From: Acidobacteriota bacterium
Lineage (GTDB): Bacteria > Acidobacteriota > Terriglobia > Acidiferrales > UBA7541
Reading direction: 5' to 3'
Length of the DNA stretch: 64,000 nt
Assembly: GCA_003225295.1 (NCBI GenBank)
Contig: QHYZ01000047.1
Location: forward strand, 62,001 to 126,000
A program made the position numbers and the translations under genes. The notes under the pieces were generated by a model. It searched no databases. It was not told where the DNA came from and was given only the letters and a program-made list of their open reading frames with translations. Positions 27,210-36,725 of this stretch are shown piece after piece (positions within the stretch are counted from its first letter, which is position 1; each line of letters opens with the position of its first letter).

Positions 27210-28059
27210 GGCTCGCAGCGACGGTCAGCGCGGCTGTTTGCGGCGGCTCTCCCTGGGCGGCCTGCTCCGCCGCCGCGAAGAAGTATTCTGCCAGCAGCCG
27301 CGGGGCGTCCGGAATACCTTTGAAGCCGGGAATGCTGCACATGTCCACGACGTACGGTGTCCCTTCACTCTCGATGATGTCTACGCCGTATAGGTCGATA
27401 CCAAAGGCACGACCACAGCTGGCGGCAACCTCACGCAACTCCGGCGTGAGAGTGAAGGGTTCCCCCTGTTTTTCTTCTTCCGTCCGGCGTGGAAAGACTT
27501 TCTTGACCCCAAAGAGACGACCTCCGATCGCATAAATCTTTCGATCGTACCCGTCGTTCGCGTGGTAGCGCTGGGCAAACACGGGGTCGCGGCCACAATT
27601 CACCTCGGCGAGTTCGCCAGGGGACCGGATAATGCGAACATGGTGGCCGCCAGCCCCTTGATACGGCTTGATGACCAGCGGCCCCAAATCCAGCAGCGCA
27701 AGTAACTCGTCGGGGCGCGATGCAAGGTACGTCGCGGGAATACGGATGCCTGCAGCCTGCAGGATTCGGGAGGCGATGATCTTGTCGCGCAGCGCGGCAG
27801 ACACCGGATACGGATTCACGATAGCGGCGCCCAGCGCATGGAGCGCACCCGCCAAGCTAAGAGAAAGACCGCTGGTATGGCGCAGCACATAGAGGTCATG
27901 CTCGACCCGGACTTTCGATAGGTCGACCATCCCGTCCACCGGGTGGATGACGTCGACGAGCGCGCCACATTCCCCGAGCGCTCGCACAACCTCGGGCATA
28001 AGGCTTCTACTTTTTTGCGAATAATGCGGAAGCAGGAATCCCACACGCACTCTTCTCAT
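27196..28059 (-). CDS. ATP-grasp ligase, RimK-like
   Basis: A 287-residue ATP-grasp protein. Recognisable parts are the N-terminal Rossmann-like domain (VGFLLPHYSQKS), the entry helix NPYPVSAALRDKIIASRILQ, the ATP-binding strand PLVIKPYQGAGGHHV, and the metal-binding end IDLYGVDIIESEGTPYVVDMCSIPGF with D and E residues (the usual xExN is replaced by VDMC, so one Mg ligand differs). RimK-like enzymes join a carboxylate to an amine through an acyl phosphate. The start overlaps the stop of the ABC transporter gene by 4 nt. In this operon it could add an amino acid to the product. Confidence 0.85.
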   Translation of the reverse strand: MRRVRVGFLLPHYSQKSRSLMPEVVRALGECGALVDVIHPVDGMVDLSKVRVEHDLYVLRHTSGLSLSLAGALHALGAAIVNPYPVSAALRDKIIASRILQAAGIRIPATYLASRPDELLALLDLGPLVIKPYQGAGGHHVRIIRSPGELAEVNCGRDPVFAQRYHANDGYDRKIYAIGGRLFGVKKVFPRRTEEEKQGEPFTLTPELREVAASCGRAFGIDLYGVDIIESEGTPYVVDMCSIPGFKGIPDAPRLLAEYFFAAAEQAAQGEPPQTAALTVAASHAHV

Positions 28060-29846
28060 TGCTTATTCTCCATCACGGGAACCATTTCCGTCCCGGCGCT
28101 TGGCTCAAACGCCACAAGCCGTCCGTCTTCAATTCTCACGACGACATCGCACAGCTTCAAAGCACTGAGCCGGTGAGTGATAACAAACGTCGTCCGCCCT
28201 CGGGCAAGCCGTTCCGTTGCCTCTAAGATGAACGCCTCTGTCCGGACATCCACTGCGCTGGTTGGCTCGTCCAGAATCAAGACCGACGCATCTTTGAGGA
28301 AAGCTCGAGCGAGGGAAATGCGCTGACGCTCACCCCCGGAGAGGCACAGTCCCCGTTCACCCACCATGGTCGCGTAACCCTGAGGAAGGCGGATCACGAA
28401 ATCGTGTGCGTTTGCAGCCTTGGCCGCGGCTACGATCTCGGCTTCACTCGCGTTCGGCCGGGCATACGCGATGTTTTCGGCAATACTCGTGGAAAAGAGC
28501 ACCGGATCCTGAAGAACGATGGCAAACTGGCTGCGCAAATCGACTAATTTGTATTCGCGCAGGTCGACATCATCGAGCAAGATCTGTCCTTCAGTAGGAT
28601 CGTAGAAACGAGTCAGGAGATTCACCAACGTGGTTTTGCCTGCGCCCGTCGGCCCCACGATGCCTACGCGCATTCCCGGATCCAACTGAAACGAAACTTG
28701 GCTCAGGGCCGGCCGGTTGCTCTGCCCATAACTAAATGAAACGTTCTGGAAAGCAATCTTGCCCGTGGCGCGCACCAGTGAGCGCGGATCGGTTTTCTCT
28801 TCGACTTCGGGAAGTTCATCGAGCAAAGCGAAGGCCCGCTCGATATGGGCTAAGTAGGACTGCAGGGCCGCCGAGTTTTTGCCCATGGTTTTTAGGGGAT
28901 CGTAAAGCTGGGTCACATATCCCATCATGAGCATGAGATCACCAAGGGTGATGATGCCTGATTGCACCTGCCGGAATCCCACAAATAGCACCGTGGCCGT
29001 TCCAATCGCGGAGGTCAGACCAACCAAGAAGTTGTACTTTCCCTCCGCCAGCGCTAGCTTCAGCCGCGCACGCATACCTTCGAAGCTACGCCGCACGAAA
29101 CGATGCCTCTCATGTTCCTCTTTTCCGAATGCTTTCACCACGCGGAGCGCCCCGAGCACTTCCTGCACGACGCCCAGCGCGAATTTTTCTAGCTTCTTCA
29201 CCTCGCGCGCCCCGCCGCGCAGGCGGCGCCGGTAGAATTTGGAAATCAAAAAAAGAATGGGCGAGATCACCAAGGCAACCAGCGCCAGTTGCCAATCGAT
29301 TTTCATGGTGACGTACAGCATTCCGAGCAGCGTGAAAGCGGAACCAATGAGCGGAATGAAGCGTTCCGCCAGGACTGTCTGAACCGCGGCCGCGTCGTAT
29401 TGAACGTTGTACAGCGATTCAGCGATTCCCTTAACGTCGTGATAAAAAAGCGACAAGCGCTGCATCTGGCCGAAAAGTCCAGATCGAAATTCCAGGAGGA
29501 GCTTTTCGCCGGTGTACGTCTTCAGGAGCCCCAGGGCTAGTGTCTGAATCTGGGTGAGAATGGTCACAGCAATCAGCAAGCCGACAGCGAAGAGCAACGC
29601 TGAGGATGGGGAGAGGCTGAATCCGGGGGGCACGAATGGCCGAAGCAAATGAGGAAGGGGCCGGGATCCGAGGCCGCTATCGAGAGCTATCTTCAGCGGC
29701 AAAGGGACCAGCAAAGCCAGGGGAGTTGCCAGTAAGCTGAGAAGGAAAAGACCAACGAGGTGCGGCCAACAGGGCCTGGCCCACCGAAACAAACGGAGGT
29801 AAAGTGCCAGGTCGCGGTTGGGGCTGGGCTTCCCGGTAGTCGTCAT
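28056..29846 (-). CDS. ABC exporter, fused permease and ATPase
   Basis: A 596-residue type-IV (MsbA/LmrA-like) half transporter. Six membrane helices occupy about residues 25-300 (PHLVGLFLLSLLATPLAL, ALLFAVGLLIAVTILTQI, IGSAFTLLGMLYVT, LALVALVISPILFLI and others). The ATPase has Walker A GPTGAGKT (398-405), signature LSGGERQR (502-509), Walker B LILDEPTS and the switch His in VITHR (558). All catalytic residues are intact, so it should work as a homodimer. Such exporters flip lipid-linked or amphiphilic molecules. It overlaps its neighbours by 4 nt on both sides, tying export to the glycosyltransferase, ligase and kinases. Confidence 0.93.
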   Translation of the reverse strand: MTTTGKPSPNRDLALYLRLFRWARPCWPHLVGLFLLSLLATPLALLVPLPLKIALDSGLGSRPLPHLLRPFVPPGFSLSPSSALLFAVGLLIAVTILTQIQTLALGLLKTYTGEKLLLEFRSGLFGQMQRLSLFYHDVKGIAESLYNVQYDAAAVQTVLAERFIPLIGSAFTLLGMLYVTMKIDWQLALVALVISPILFLISKFYRRRLRGGAREVKKLEKFALGVVQEVLGALRVVKAFGKEEHERHRFVRRSFEGMRARLKLALAEGKYNFLVGLTSAIGTATVLFVGFRQVQSGIITLGDLMLMMGYVTQLYDPLKTMGKNSAALQSYLAHIERAFALLDELPEVEEKTDPRSLVRATGKIAFQNVSFSYGQSNRPALSQVSFQLDPGMRVGIVGPTGAGKTTLVNLLTRFYDPTEGQILLDDVDLREYKLVDLRSQFAIVLQDPVLFSTSIAENIAYARPNASEAEIVAAAKAANAHDFVIRLPQGYATMVGERGLCLSGGERQRISLARAFLKDASVLILDEPTSAVDVRTEAFILEATERLARGRTTFVITHRLSALKLCDVVVRIEDGRLVAFEPSAGTEMVPVMENKQ

Positions 29847-32410
29847 GTGCCCTCGAAGTCCAGCTTGATGAGGGCGCGATGGATCGCACCGACGGCTACG
29901 GCGCCGCTCCTAAACGTTATCGCCCCGAACACCGCGCTCAATGTGCCGAGGACGGCGGCAGCGCATACGGAGTGGTCCAATAGCGCTCCAAAGCACCCAA
30001 TCATCAATAGGAGTGTCGTCCCGGCTCCCGAGATGGAGAACCACGGCCGAGAGCGAAGCCGCACCATGTACTTGCCTCGCCCGTAGTTTTCCGAGGCCGT
30101 AGAGACGCGTACGCCGCCAAACAAGCCGCCACGTATCTCCAGGTCCCAACTGTCGTAATCGCCGCCTCGACGCACGACTGCGCCACTGGACCGCAGCACC
30201 GATTCCAATGGCAGGAGTACCTCGCTGCTATCGAGCCATTTTTCACTCCAGAGCTGAAACATCCGCGGCCATGGGAAGGAGAGAGTTGGAAAACGGCGGA
30301 TTCTCCAGGCCGTGAGGGAGTAGACCAGACGGCTCCACAGGCGAGCAAGAGGCTGCATCAGGTGAAGCAGTCCCGTGAGAACGCGCAGGCGAAAGCGAGT
30401 AAAGCGGCCTTTTGTCGACGCAGGAAAGCGGACTTTCAACGACGCACTTATTGCCGGGATCATCGAAAGCACAAGGGCGGCTACTGCTACTGGTAAGACG
30501 CTCAGCAGCCGTCTCCACGTAATGCCGACGGCACAGAGTGCCACCAGGACAAGAGTCGTGAGCTGCCATTCGTGCATCAGCGGCAGAGAGTTCAGAAGAT
30601 TCGGCGCAGGCTGGTACAGCCGCGCATAACCTGCTGTTCCCCAAGTTCCCTGATATATCCGTCCACGAGACAAGGAGAGCGTGCGAAGGATTCCGTTCAC
30701 ATATATGCGTCCTGCCCACGTTGCGTAGCCACCCGAATTGTATTTTTCCGGCCACTTCCTCTCGAGCATGGCCTCGGCCGTGCCGTAGCCGAGCTGCTGC
30801 CTCAAGTACGCCCACACGGTCCGGCGATAGTGATGCCAAACCATGGCCGGCGGACAGAACCCAAGTTTCCCGCCACTTCCTCGCGTTCTCCAGCAAATAT
30901 CAACGTCGTCGCCGGCTTGCCGGAATTGCGGATCGAATCCATTGATGGCCTCGAGCCAGCTCTTGCGGAATGCCATGTTGCAGCCGGGGATATGTTCTGC
31001 TTCGCAATCAGAAAGAAGCACATGAGCCGGTCCGCCCGGAGAGCCCGCGACACAACTCGCGGTCTCTCCGTCGTCCGGGACTGGAATGTTCGGCCCGCCG
31101 ACGCCAGCGTAATCTTCCTTGAGGAATGCAGCGGCGAGATATGTCAACCAATGCGGATCGGGGCGGGCATCATCATCAATGTAAGCGATGATCTCTCCGG
31201 TTGCCGATTGCCATCCCAAGTTTCGGGCCGCGCTCAGACCCTGGTTTTCTGTGCGGATCAAGCGGACGTCATACTCGGCCGCAATATCACCAACGCCATC
31301 CGTTGAGCCATCATCAATCACGATGGTTTCGTAGTTGGGATAGCAGAGTTTTCCGATTCCTTCCAAACAATCACGAATGGTACGGCTCCCGTTAAAGGTG
31401 CATACCACGACTGATATTTTCGGCCATGCATCTTGGGCGGCGAACGGAACCTCCTCGAACGCTTCTCGAACAACGCCGAGTGCCCGCTTCGGCTCTCTTG
31501 TCCGGCTCAGCAGACCAAAATCCCAGTCGGTGACCTCCTCACCCCCTCTGTACCATTCGTCGGTCCAAGCATAAACGAATGCCCCCGCACACCCTGCAGC
31601 GAAGGCCTTCCGTATCTGCCAGTCCAGGCAAGCAGCCTGCGCCTTCTCTCCATTCCTGTGGCTGTCGAGTCCAATTTCCGTTACCAGTAGTGGACGATTG
31701 CCGGCGAGGTTTTGGAGTCGCGCGAGATAGGCTTCATAGCTGTCCTGCGACTCGAGAAAAACGTTGAAACAGATCAGATCGAGAAAAGACAAATCCAAAT
31801 ATTCCGTCGGTGGATAATTTGCGTAGGAAACCAGCGCTTCGGGATCCTCTTCCTTTACTTCGTCCCATAACTGCTTTAGAAATCTCTCTACGGCGCTGGT
31901 CCCATGCCAACGCACGATGGATGCGGGGATCTCGTTGGCAACAAGATAGCCCAGAACTGCGGGGTGACCGGCGCACACTCGCGCTCCGCTTCTAACCTGG
32001 TTTCTGATCTCGCGAACAGTTTTTTTTTGGTGCAGAAATGTGTAGTGACGCTCTCCTTGCAACCCGACTAGGATGCGCAAGTTACACTTGTGAGCAATTT
32101 CCAACAGCCAGTGTGGCGGGGCGGTGTAGGTTCGAACGGCGTTCACGCCGTTTGCAGACATCTGAGAAAAATCCTGTTCCACCACTCTCGGCGAAGGAAA
32201 CGCCCCGCCATCTATGCCTGGCCGAAATGTTCCATAGGTTACGCCCCGGACATAGAGCTTCTCCTGGCCGACCAAAAGAAATTTGCCTCCCAAAGTAGCG
32301 CGCGAACCATGGGGAACCGCTCCTGAGGCGGGAGTATGTTTCAAAACAATTTCCGACGCCGGCGCCGGCGCTTCAGCCGCAGCCCCGATGGGAATAATTC
32401 TCACCGCCAT
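29843..32410 (-). CDS. Fusion of GH-A-type glycosidase barrel and GT2 glycosyltransferase
   Basis: An 855-residue, first-in-operon protein. Residues about 40-320 form a TIM barrel like GH2/GH5 with LVANEIP (E160, acid/base position) and LVTEIG (E245, nucleophile position), so both clan GH-A catalytic glutamates are kept. Residues about 330-580 are a GT2 domain: VVVCTFNGS, IVIDDGSTDG, YIDDDARPD (DxD at 412-414), GCNMAFRK and GDDVDICWR. Two hydrophobic hairpins (about 640-690 and near the C-terminus) anchor it to the inner membrane. The ATG at 32410 is preferred to one 45 nt upstream because TAGGAG lies 7 nt before it. GH-GT2 fusions are known only as predicted proteins; cutting and building the same glycan is one possible logic. 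Confidence 0.85.
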   Translation of the reverse strand: MAVRIIPIGAAAEAPAPASEIVLKHTPASGAVPHGSRATLGGKFLLVGQEKLYVRGVTYGTFRPGIDGGAFPSPRVVEQDFSQMSANGVNAVRTYTAPPHWLLEIAHKCNLRILVGLQGERHYTFLHQKKTVREIRNQVRSGARVCAGHPAVLGYLVANEIPASIVRWHGTSAVERFLKQLWDEVKEEDPEALVSYANYPPTEYLDLSFLDLICFNVFLESQDSYEAYLARLQNLAGNRPLLVTEIGLDSHRNGEKAQAACLDWQIRKAFAAGCAGAFVYAWTDEWYRGGEEVTDWDFGLLSRTREPKRALGVVREAFEEVPFAAQDAWPKISVVVCTFNGSRTIRDCLEGIGKLCYPNYETIVIDDGSTDGVGDIAAEYDVRLIRTENQGLSAARNLGWQSATGEIIAYIDDDARPDPHWLTYLAAAFLKEDYAGVGGPNIPVPDDGETASCVAGSPGGPAHVLLSDCEAEHIPGCNMAFRKSWLEAINGFDPQFRQAGDDVDICWRTRGSGGKLGFCPPAMVWHHYRRTVWAYLRQQLGYGTAEAMLERKWPEKYNSGGYATWAGRIYVNGILRTLSLSRGRIYQGTWGTAGYARLYQPAPNLLNSLPLMHEWQLTTLVLVALCAVGITWRRLLSVLPVAVAALVLSMIPAISASLKVRFPASTKGRFTRFRLRVLTGLLHLMQPLARLWSRLVYSLTAWRIRRFPTLSFPWPRMFQLWSEKWLDSSEVLLPLESVLRSSGAVVRRGGDYDSWDLEIRGGLFGGVRVSTASENYGRGKYMVRLRSRPWFSISGAGTTLLLMIGCFGALLDHSVCAAAVLGTLSAVFGAITFRSGAVAVGAIHRALIKLDFEGT

Positions 32411-32751
32411 ATTCGCGCTCCTACTGGCCTGGTTCACAGTTCTCCAACCCCGCATTCGATGTGCTGTTGAAATTTGAACCGCACTTCACTGGCCGGGTTC
32501 AAGCCCTCAGGCGCGAATAATCTTGTTGCGTGATTCACGGCGCAGCCTGCTCTGCCATTCACGAAAACCCGAATTCCAGAATGGGACGGTTGCTCATGCA
32601 AGCACGATTTGTTCGAAGAAGCTGTCCTAGTCATCCATCACCACCATGGCTGGAAATCGAGAAACACGCAAAGCCTGCTAACCATTGAGATAGGGGAGGG
32701 CTGGGGCTAGCCGGGCACCGGAGTTTCTCTGAAATCCCTCCTCGTGAAAAT
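32411..32751 (-). other. 341-bp intergenic region upstream of the operon
   Basis: This should hold the promoter of the 22.9-32.4 kb operon and the end of the TonB receptor transcript. A TTGAAC-like -35 (near 32500) with a poor -10 is the best I see; I do not call it. A 66-codon frame at 32434-32634 has no ribosome site and is not accepted as a gene. Confidence 0.4.
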
Positions 32752-35376
32752 TCAAAAACTGTATTTCGCGGAAAGCTGGATCGTTCTTCCCGGGCCTGCC
32801 GCATCGGCTTGACCGAAGAGCGGAGAGCTCACCACTCCGATAATTCCGGTAACGTTTGTGTGGTTGATGGCGTTGAACGCGTCCACACTGAATTCCATGT
32901 TGCGTCTTGAACGACGATGCTCGGCCGCAGAAGCACGCTGGAGGCTGAACGCCTTGGACAGCCGAATGTCGAGTTGCACAGTTGCCGGACCGCGACCCGT
33001 ATTGCGCGTTACTCCGGGAGGACGCGTCATGGTGTCGCCACTGGGATCCGATCCGGTTGTAATATTGAACGGCGCCCCGCTGGCGACGGACAGAATTGAA
33101 CCCATTCGGAAACCAAAAGGCAATTGCACGGTTCCTGCGAAGTTCAGGCGATGCCGGCGGTCCAAATCGGCCGGCCCTATTTCTGGCCGCAAATTGTAGT
33201 TGTCGGCCGGGAACGAAAATATTCCTGATGTATCGTTGGTGTATTTGGAGAAGACGTATTGCCCGTAGCCTTTAAAGTGCTTTCCCCATCCTCCGCGAAA
33301 GGTCAGAGTCAAAGCATGCCCGCGAAGGAATGCCGTCGATTGGACCTCCGCAATGTTTGAAAAGTTTGGATCCGGGCGCAGTCCAGACCCCGAAGGCAGC
33401 GGAGCGTTAGCGTCCCGAAGGCGGAACAGATGCACCCCGCGCAAAAACGAGTATTCCAGTGATAGCCAAGTATCTTTCCATATTTCTTGCTCGACTCCGG
33501 CGCTTGTTTGTATCAGGTACGGAGAATGGGCGGCGGATGCCACGCGTGCGATGCTCGGGGGTGGAGATGTCACTTGGCCGCCCAGAAATGGATCCGGATA
33601 GGACGGATGGGAAATGTCGATTTCACGGACGCGCGCACCGTCCATGAGCAGAGCGTCCTGTGCGGCTGAGCGCGGCAAGTTGTCATAGAACATCCCGGCT
33701 CCGGCGCGTAGCACTGTCCTCTTGCCGGGGGTAAATGCAAGGGCAAGACGGGGGGCAAGATCTCGGCGGTCGTCAAGTGTGTTTTGCCAGTCGTACCGCA
33801 GCCCCAACGTAAGGCTGAGGTTTGGGAAGACGCGCATGGTGTCCTGCGCAAATCCGCTGGTTTGCTGCGTGAGGAAGGAAACTCTTGGGTTTCCTTCGTT
33901 GATTTGAAACAGATCAGGGGCCCCCAAGTGGTTCTGGACCACAGCTCTGTACTGATCAAGGCTGCTAAATTCAAAAGTTCCGCCGAAATTTGATGCGTCG
34001 AAGACGTTCCACCAATCTGTCCTGATTGTGGCGCCGAAAAGAAGGGTGTGTTTTCCGCGGATGTAGGTCGCGGTATCCTGGACATCAAACGCACGTCCCT
34101 CTTTGCCATCATAGGATTGGGACGGACCGCCTATGAACACGCCGCTTACTGCGATTTCCGGCCCGCTGGCACGATTTCCGGATTGTGACGTCTGGTCTTT
34201 GAAGATCAGAATGAGCTCGTTGCGAAATTGTGGTGAAAAAGCTGCACTTTCGATCAATTGCGCCCGATGCGTTTGCCGACTGGAGCTGGTCCCTTGCTCT
34301 GGAAGACTTAGGGCGCCTACTCCGTTGTTTTTATTCGAGTGGTCGGTGAACGTGTAGTTTAGGGAAAGTGTTTGCATTTCCGTCAGTGACCACTGCGCAC
34401 GCAAGAAAAGATGATCGCGTCGCTGTGGGGCGGGCACATTGAGGTTGAGGGGCCCGCTCAGGGCGACGGTATTCAAAGCATTCACAACTGAGCTTTCATC
34501 GTCCATCAAACGCTCACCCGCGACAAAAAAGTTGCCACTCTTGCCAAACAGCGGCCCGCCCACGCCGACCTCCACAAACCGCCGACTCAGATCTGGATTC
34601 GTGGTTGCAAAGGCGTTTCGCGCGTCGTAGACGGAATTCCGGGCGAAAAATGCCGCGCTGCCGTAATACCGACGCTTGTGCCCGTGCTTTGTGGTGATTT
34701 CCGCTCTTGCGCTGCCGGGATGCTGAAACTCTGCCGAATAAGGATCGCGGTTGATTTTCACTGTCCTGATGGCCGCGGTCGGCATGTCGAGCTCTCCGCC
34801 ATCCATGCTGTCGACAACAATCGAAGTTCCTTCACCTCCCTGTGCTGCGGGATTCGTAAATGTGTCAATGAATGACATGAGGTAATCGACTGCGAGAGGA
34901 AGCCCGCTGAAAAAGGTCTCGTCGATTTTCATCGAATCCGTGTTGGTTTCCGGGGACAGCCGATCATCGGCGGTGTCGGGGTGAACGGTAATTTCCTCTT
35001 CGACAGTTCGAAGTTTCAGTTTGATCTTCAAGGGGCCCAGCTTTTCCGTCCCCACTTGAATGTTCGCCTTGTATGGCTCGAAACCGTTCGCTTCAATCTG
35101 AAGGAGGTAAGTTCCCGGTTTCAGATCCGTGAGACTGAATCTGCCATCTTCTGCCGTCACCGCCGCCAGTTTTGCGTTGGTCTCTTGATTGACCAGAGTC
35201 ACTTTCACTCCGGCCAACTTTCCGCCGCCAGATTCCTCAACTTTTCCAGTCATGCTTCCGTTCTCCTGCCCCAGAAGAAGAACCGGGAACATCACAAATA
35301 CGAGAAACAGGCAGAATGCGAGACGCCAGGTGACGGTGAGAACTGCGCAGCTATCCCAGGAAAAAAGGCGGCACAT
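32752..35376 (-). CDS. TonB-dependent receptor, Oar-like, short form
   Basis: About 874 residues from the ATG at 35376, which gives a signal peptide (WRLAFCLFLVFVMFPVLLLGQ); the frame is open 89 codons further upstream into galE but that part has no signal. The carboxypeptidase-regulatory domain is GSMTGKVEESGGGKLAGVKV to DLKPGTYLLQIEANGFE. A plug-like region with TSIVVDSMDGGELD and SAEFQHPGSARAEITTK follows, then a barrel ending IQLSAKYSF. It is about 370 residues shorter than the receptor at 4.8 kb. It lies downstream of galE and upstream of the glycoconjugate operon on the same strand; whether they are functionally linked is open. Confidence 0.9.
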   Translation of the reverse strand: MCRLFSWDSCAVLTVTWRLAFCLFLVFVMFPVLLLGQENGSMTGKVEESGGGKLAGVKVTLVNQETNAKLAAVTAEDGRFSLTDLKPGTYLLQIEANGFEPYKANIQVGTEKLGPLKIKLKLRTVEEEITVHPDTADDRLSPETNTDSMKIDETFFSGLPLAVDYLMSFIDTFTNPAAQGGEGTSIVVDSMDGGELDMPTAAIRTVKINRDPYSAEFQHPGSARAEITTKHGHKRRYYGSAAFFARNSVYDARNAFATTNPDLSRRFVEVGVGGPLFGKSGNFFVAGERLMDDESSVVNALNTVALSGPLNLNVPAPQRRDHLFLRAQWSLTEMQTLSLNYTFTDHSNKNNGVGALSLPEQGTSSSRQTHRAQLIESAAFSPQFRNELILIFKDQTSQSGNRASGPEIAVSGVFIGGPSQSYDGKEGRAFDVQDTATYIRGKHTLLFGATIRTDWWNVFDASNFGGTFEFSSLDQYRAVVQNHLGAPDLFQINEGNPRVSFLTQQTSGFAQDTMRVFPNLSLTLGLRYDWQNTLDDRRDLAPRLALAFTPGKRTVLRAGAGMFYDNLPRSAAQDALLMDGARVREIDISHPSYPDPFLGGQVTSPPPSIARVASAAHSPYLIQTSAGVEQEIWKDTWLSLEYSFLRGVHLFRLRDANAPLPSGSGLRPDPNFSNIAEVQSTAFLRGHALTLTFRGGWGKHFKGYGQYVFSKYTNDTSGIFSFPADNYNLRPEIGPADLDRRHRLNFAGTVQLPFGFRMGSILSVASGAPFNITTGSDPSGDTMTRPPGVTRNTGRGPATVQLDIRLSKAFSLQRASAAEHRRSRRNMEFSVDAFNAINHTNVTGIIGVVSSPLFGQADAAGPGRTIQLSAKYSF

Positions 35377-35464
35377 ACCTCTGTGGCGGCGGCCAGAGTG
35401 TAGGTCCGGCGGCACGAGCGATCGCCCATCCCAGCCAACAGGGACTAAGCCGAGGTAGTGGTAG

Positions 35465-36514
35465 TCAGTCTGCTGCTGCACGCGGACTTGCACCTCCGTG
35501 CGCCTCCAGATTTGCTTGGGCTGTGCGCACGCGGGGAGAAACGTGGGATTGACTAACGTGCCATTGCCAGGCCGTTTCCATGATTTCATCCAGCGAAGAG
35601 TGGCGTGGCTGCCATCCGAGAAGTTCCTTGGCCTTCCTGCCATCTGCCACTAGACACGGGGGATCGCCGGCACGGCGCTCCACCTCGCGAACGGGAACAT
35701 GACAGCCACTCGCCCGTTCCACAGCGGCAATGACTTCACGCACGGAGTGACCCTTTCCGGTTCCCAGATTGAGGGCAGCGCTCTGGACTCCGTCCAAGAT
35801 GTTGGCGAGCGCGAGGTAGTGCGCTTCCGCCAAGTCCGTCACATGGATGTAATCCCGGATTGCGGTTCCGTCGGGTGTTGGATAGTCTGAGCCGTAGATC
35901 TCCACAAAGGGAATTTCACCCAGCTCGGCCTTGATCGCGCGTGGTATTAGGTGGGGTTCAGGATCGTGGTCCTCTCCAATCTCACCCGCTGGGTCCGCGC
36001 CCGCAGCATTGAAATACCGCAAAGCCATCCATCGCAACTCGTAAGACTGGGCATACCAGTTGAGCATCCGCTCCACGAAGAGCTTGGACTCTCCGTAGGG
36101 ACTGACGGGCGACTGGGGGTGATGCTCGGGAATGGGAACCTCTTGCGGAACTCCGTATGTGGCACAAGTAGAAGAGAAGATGATGTGCTTCACCCTCGTA
36201 TCGACCATGGCATCCAGCAAATTGAGCGTATTCACCACGTTGTTGTGGAAGTATTTGCGAGGGTTGCCCATGGATTCGCCAACGTAGGCGTTCCCAGCAA
36301 AATGGATGATGGCTTGAATGTCGTAGTCCCTTATCATGTCTCGGAGTAAGTTGAAATCTGCCAGATCGCCCTGTACAAAAGGTCCCCACTGCACGGCCCA
36401 GCGATGACCGGTGCTCAGATTATCCAGCGCGATCGGCTCATATCCGGCTCGTGCCAACAACTTAGCAGTATGGCTGCCGATGTACCCTGCACCACCCGTG
36501 ACCAATATTTGCAC
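35465..36514 (-). CDS. galE: UDP-glucose 4-epimerase
   Basis: A 349-residue extended short-chain dehydrogenase. NAD-binding GGAGYIGSH at residues 7-15, catalytic SST (Ser/Thr) in IIFSSTCATYG, the YGESK motif (Tyr and Lys), and GalE-specific RYFNAAGADP, NLGTGKGHSVREVI and PLVADGRKAKELLGW-like end. It interconverts UDP-glucose and UDP-galactose and so supplies galactose for the glycosyltransferases nearby. The start codon is GTG preceded by AGAGAG. A short 88-nt gap separates it from the TonB receptor downstream. The 211-bp region upstream (36515-36725) carries no gene. Confidence 0.95.
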   Translation of the reverse strand: MQILVTGGAGYIGSHTAKLLARAGYEPIALDNLSTGHRWAVQWGPFVQGDLADFNLLRDMIRDYDIQAIIHFAGNAYVGESMGNPRKYFHNNVVNTLNLLDAMVDTRVKHIIFSSTCATYGVPQEVPIPEHHPQSPVSPYGESKLFVERMLNWYAQSYELRWMALRYFNAAGADPAGEIGEDHDPEPHLIPRAIKAELGEIPFVEIYGSDYPTPDGTAIRDYIHVTDLAEAHYLALANILDGVQSAALNLGTGKGHSVREVIAAVERASGCHVPVREVERRAGDPPCLVADGRKAKELLGWQPRHSSLDEIMETAWQWHVSQSHVSPRVRTAQANLEAHGGASPRAAAD

Positions 36515-36725
36515 TTTTTCTCTCTCTGAAAACGGAGCGACCTGGCTGGGCGGTGGTCCAGGTCAACATGCCTTGAATGCTTTGCGAACGTTTCATTACA
36601 ACCGGGGCCACCATACGGGAGCAAGAAGGCCGCGTCAATTACCGTGCGGGCTAACCCCGTCGGCTAGTACTGCAAGCTCGTTTTGATTTGTCGAATTACC
36701 CAGGCGAGGCTTCGGCGCGCATCCT

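Noticed and set aside
32434-32634. 66-codon minus-strand frame before the GH-GT2 gene, considered as a peptide precursor for the ATP-grasp operon
   Set aside because: No Shine-Dalgarno, no leader or core-like motif, and composition like non-coding DNA; the GT2 gene has its own ribosome site inside the region.
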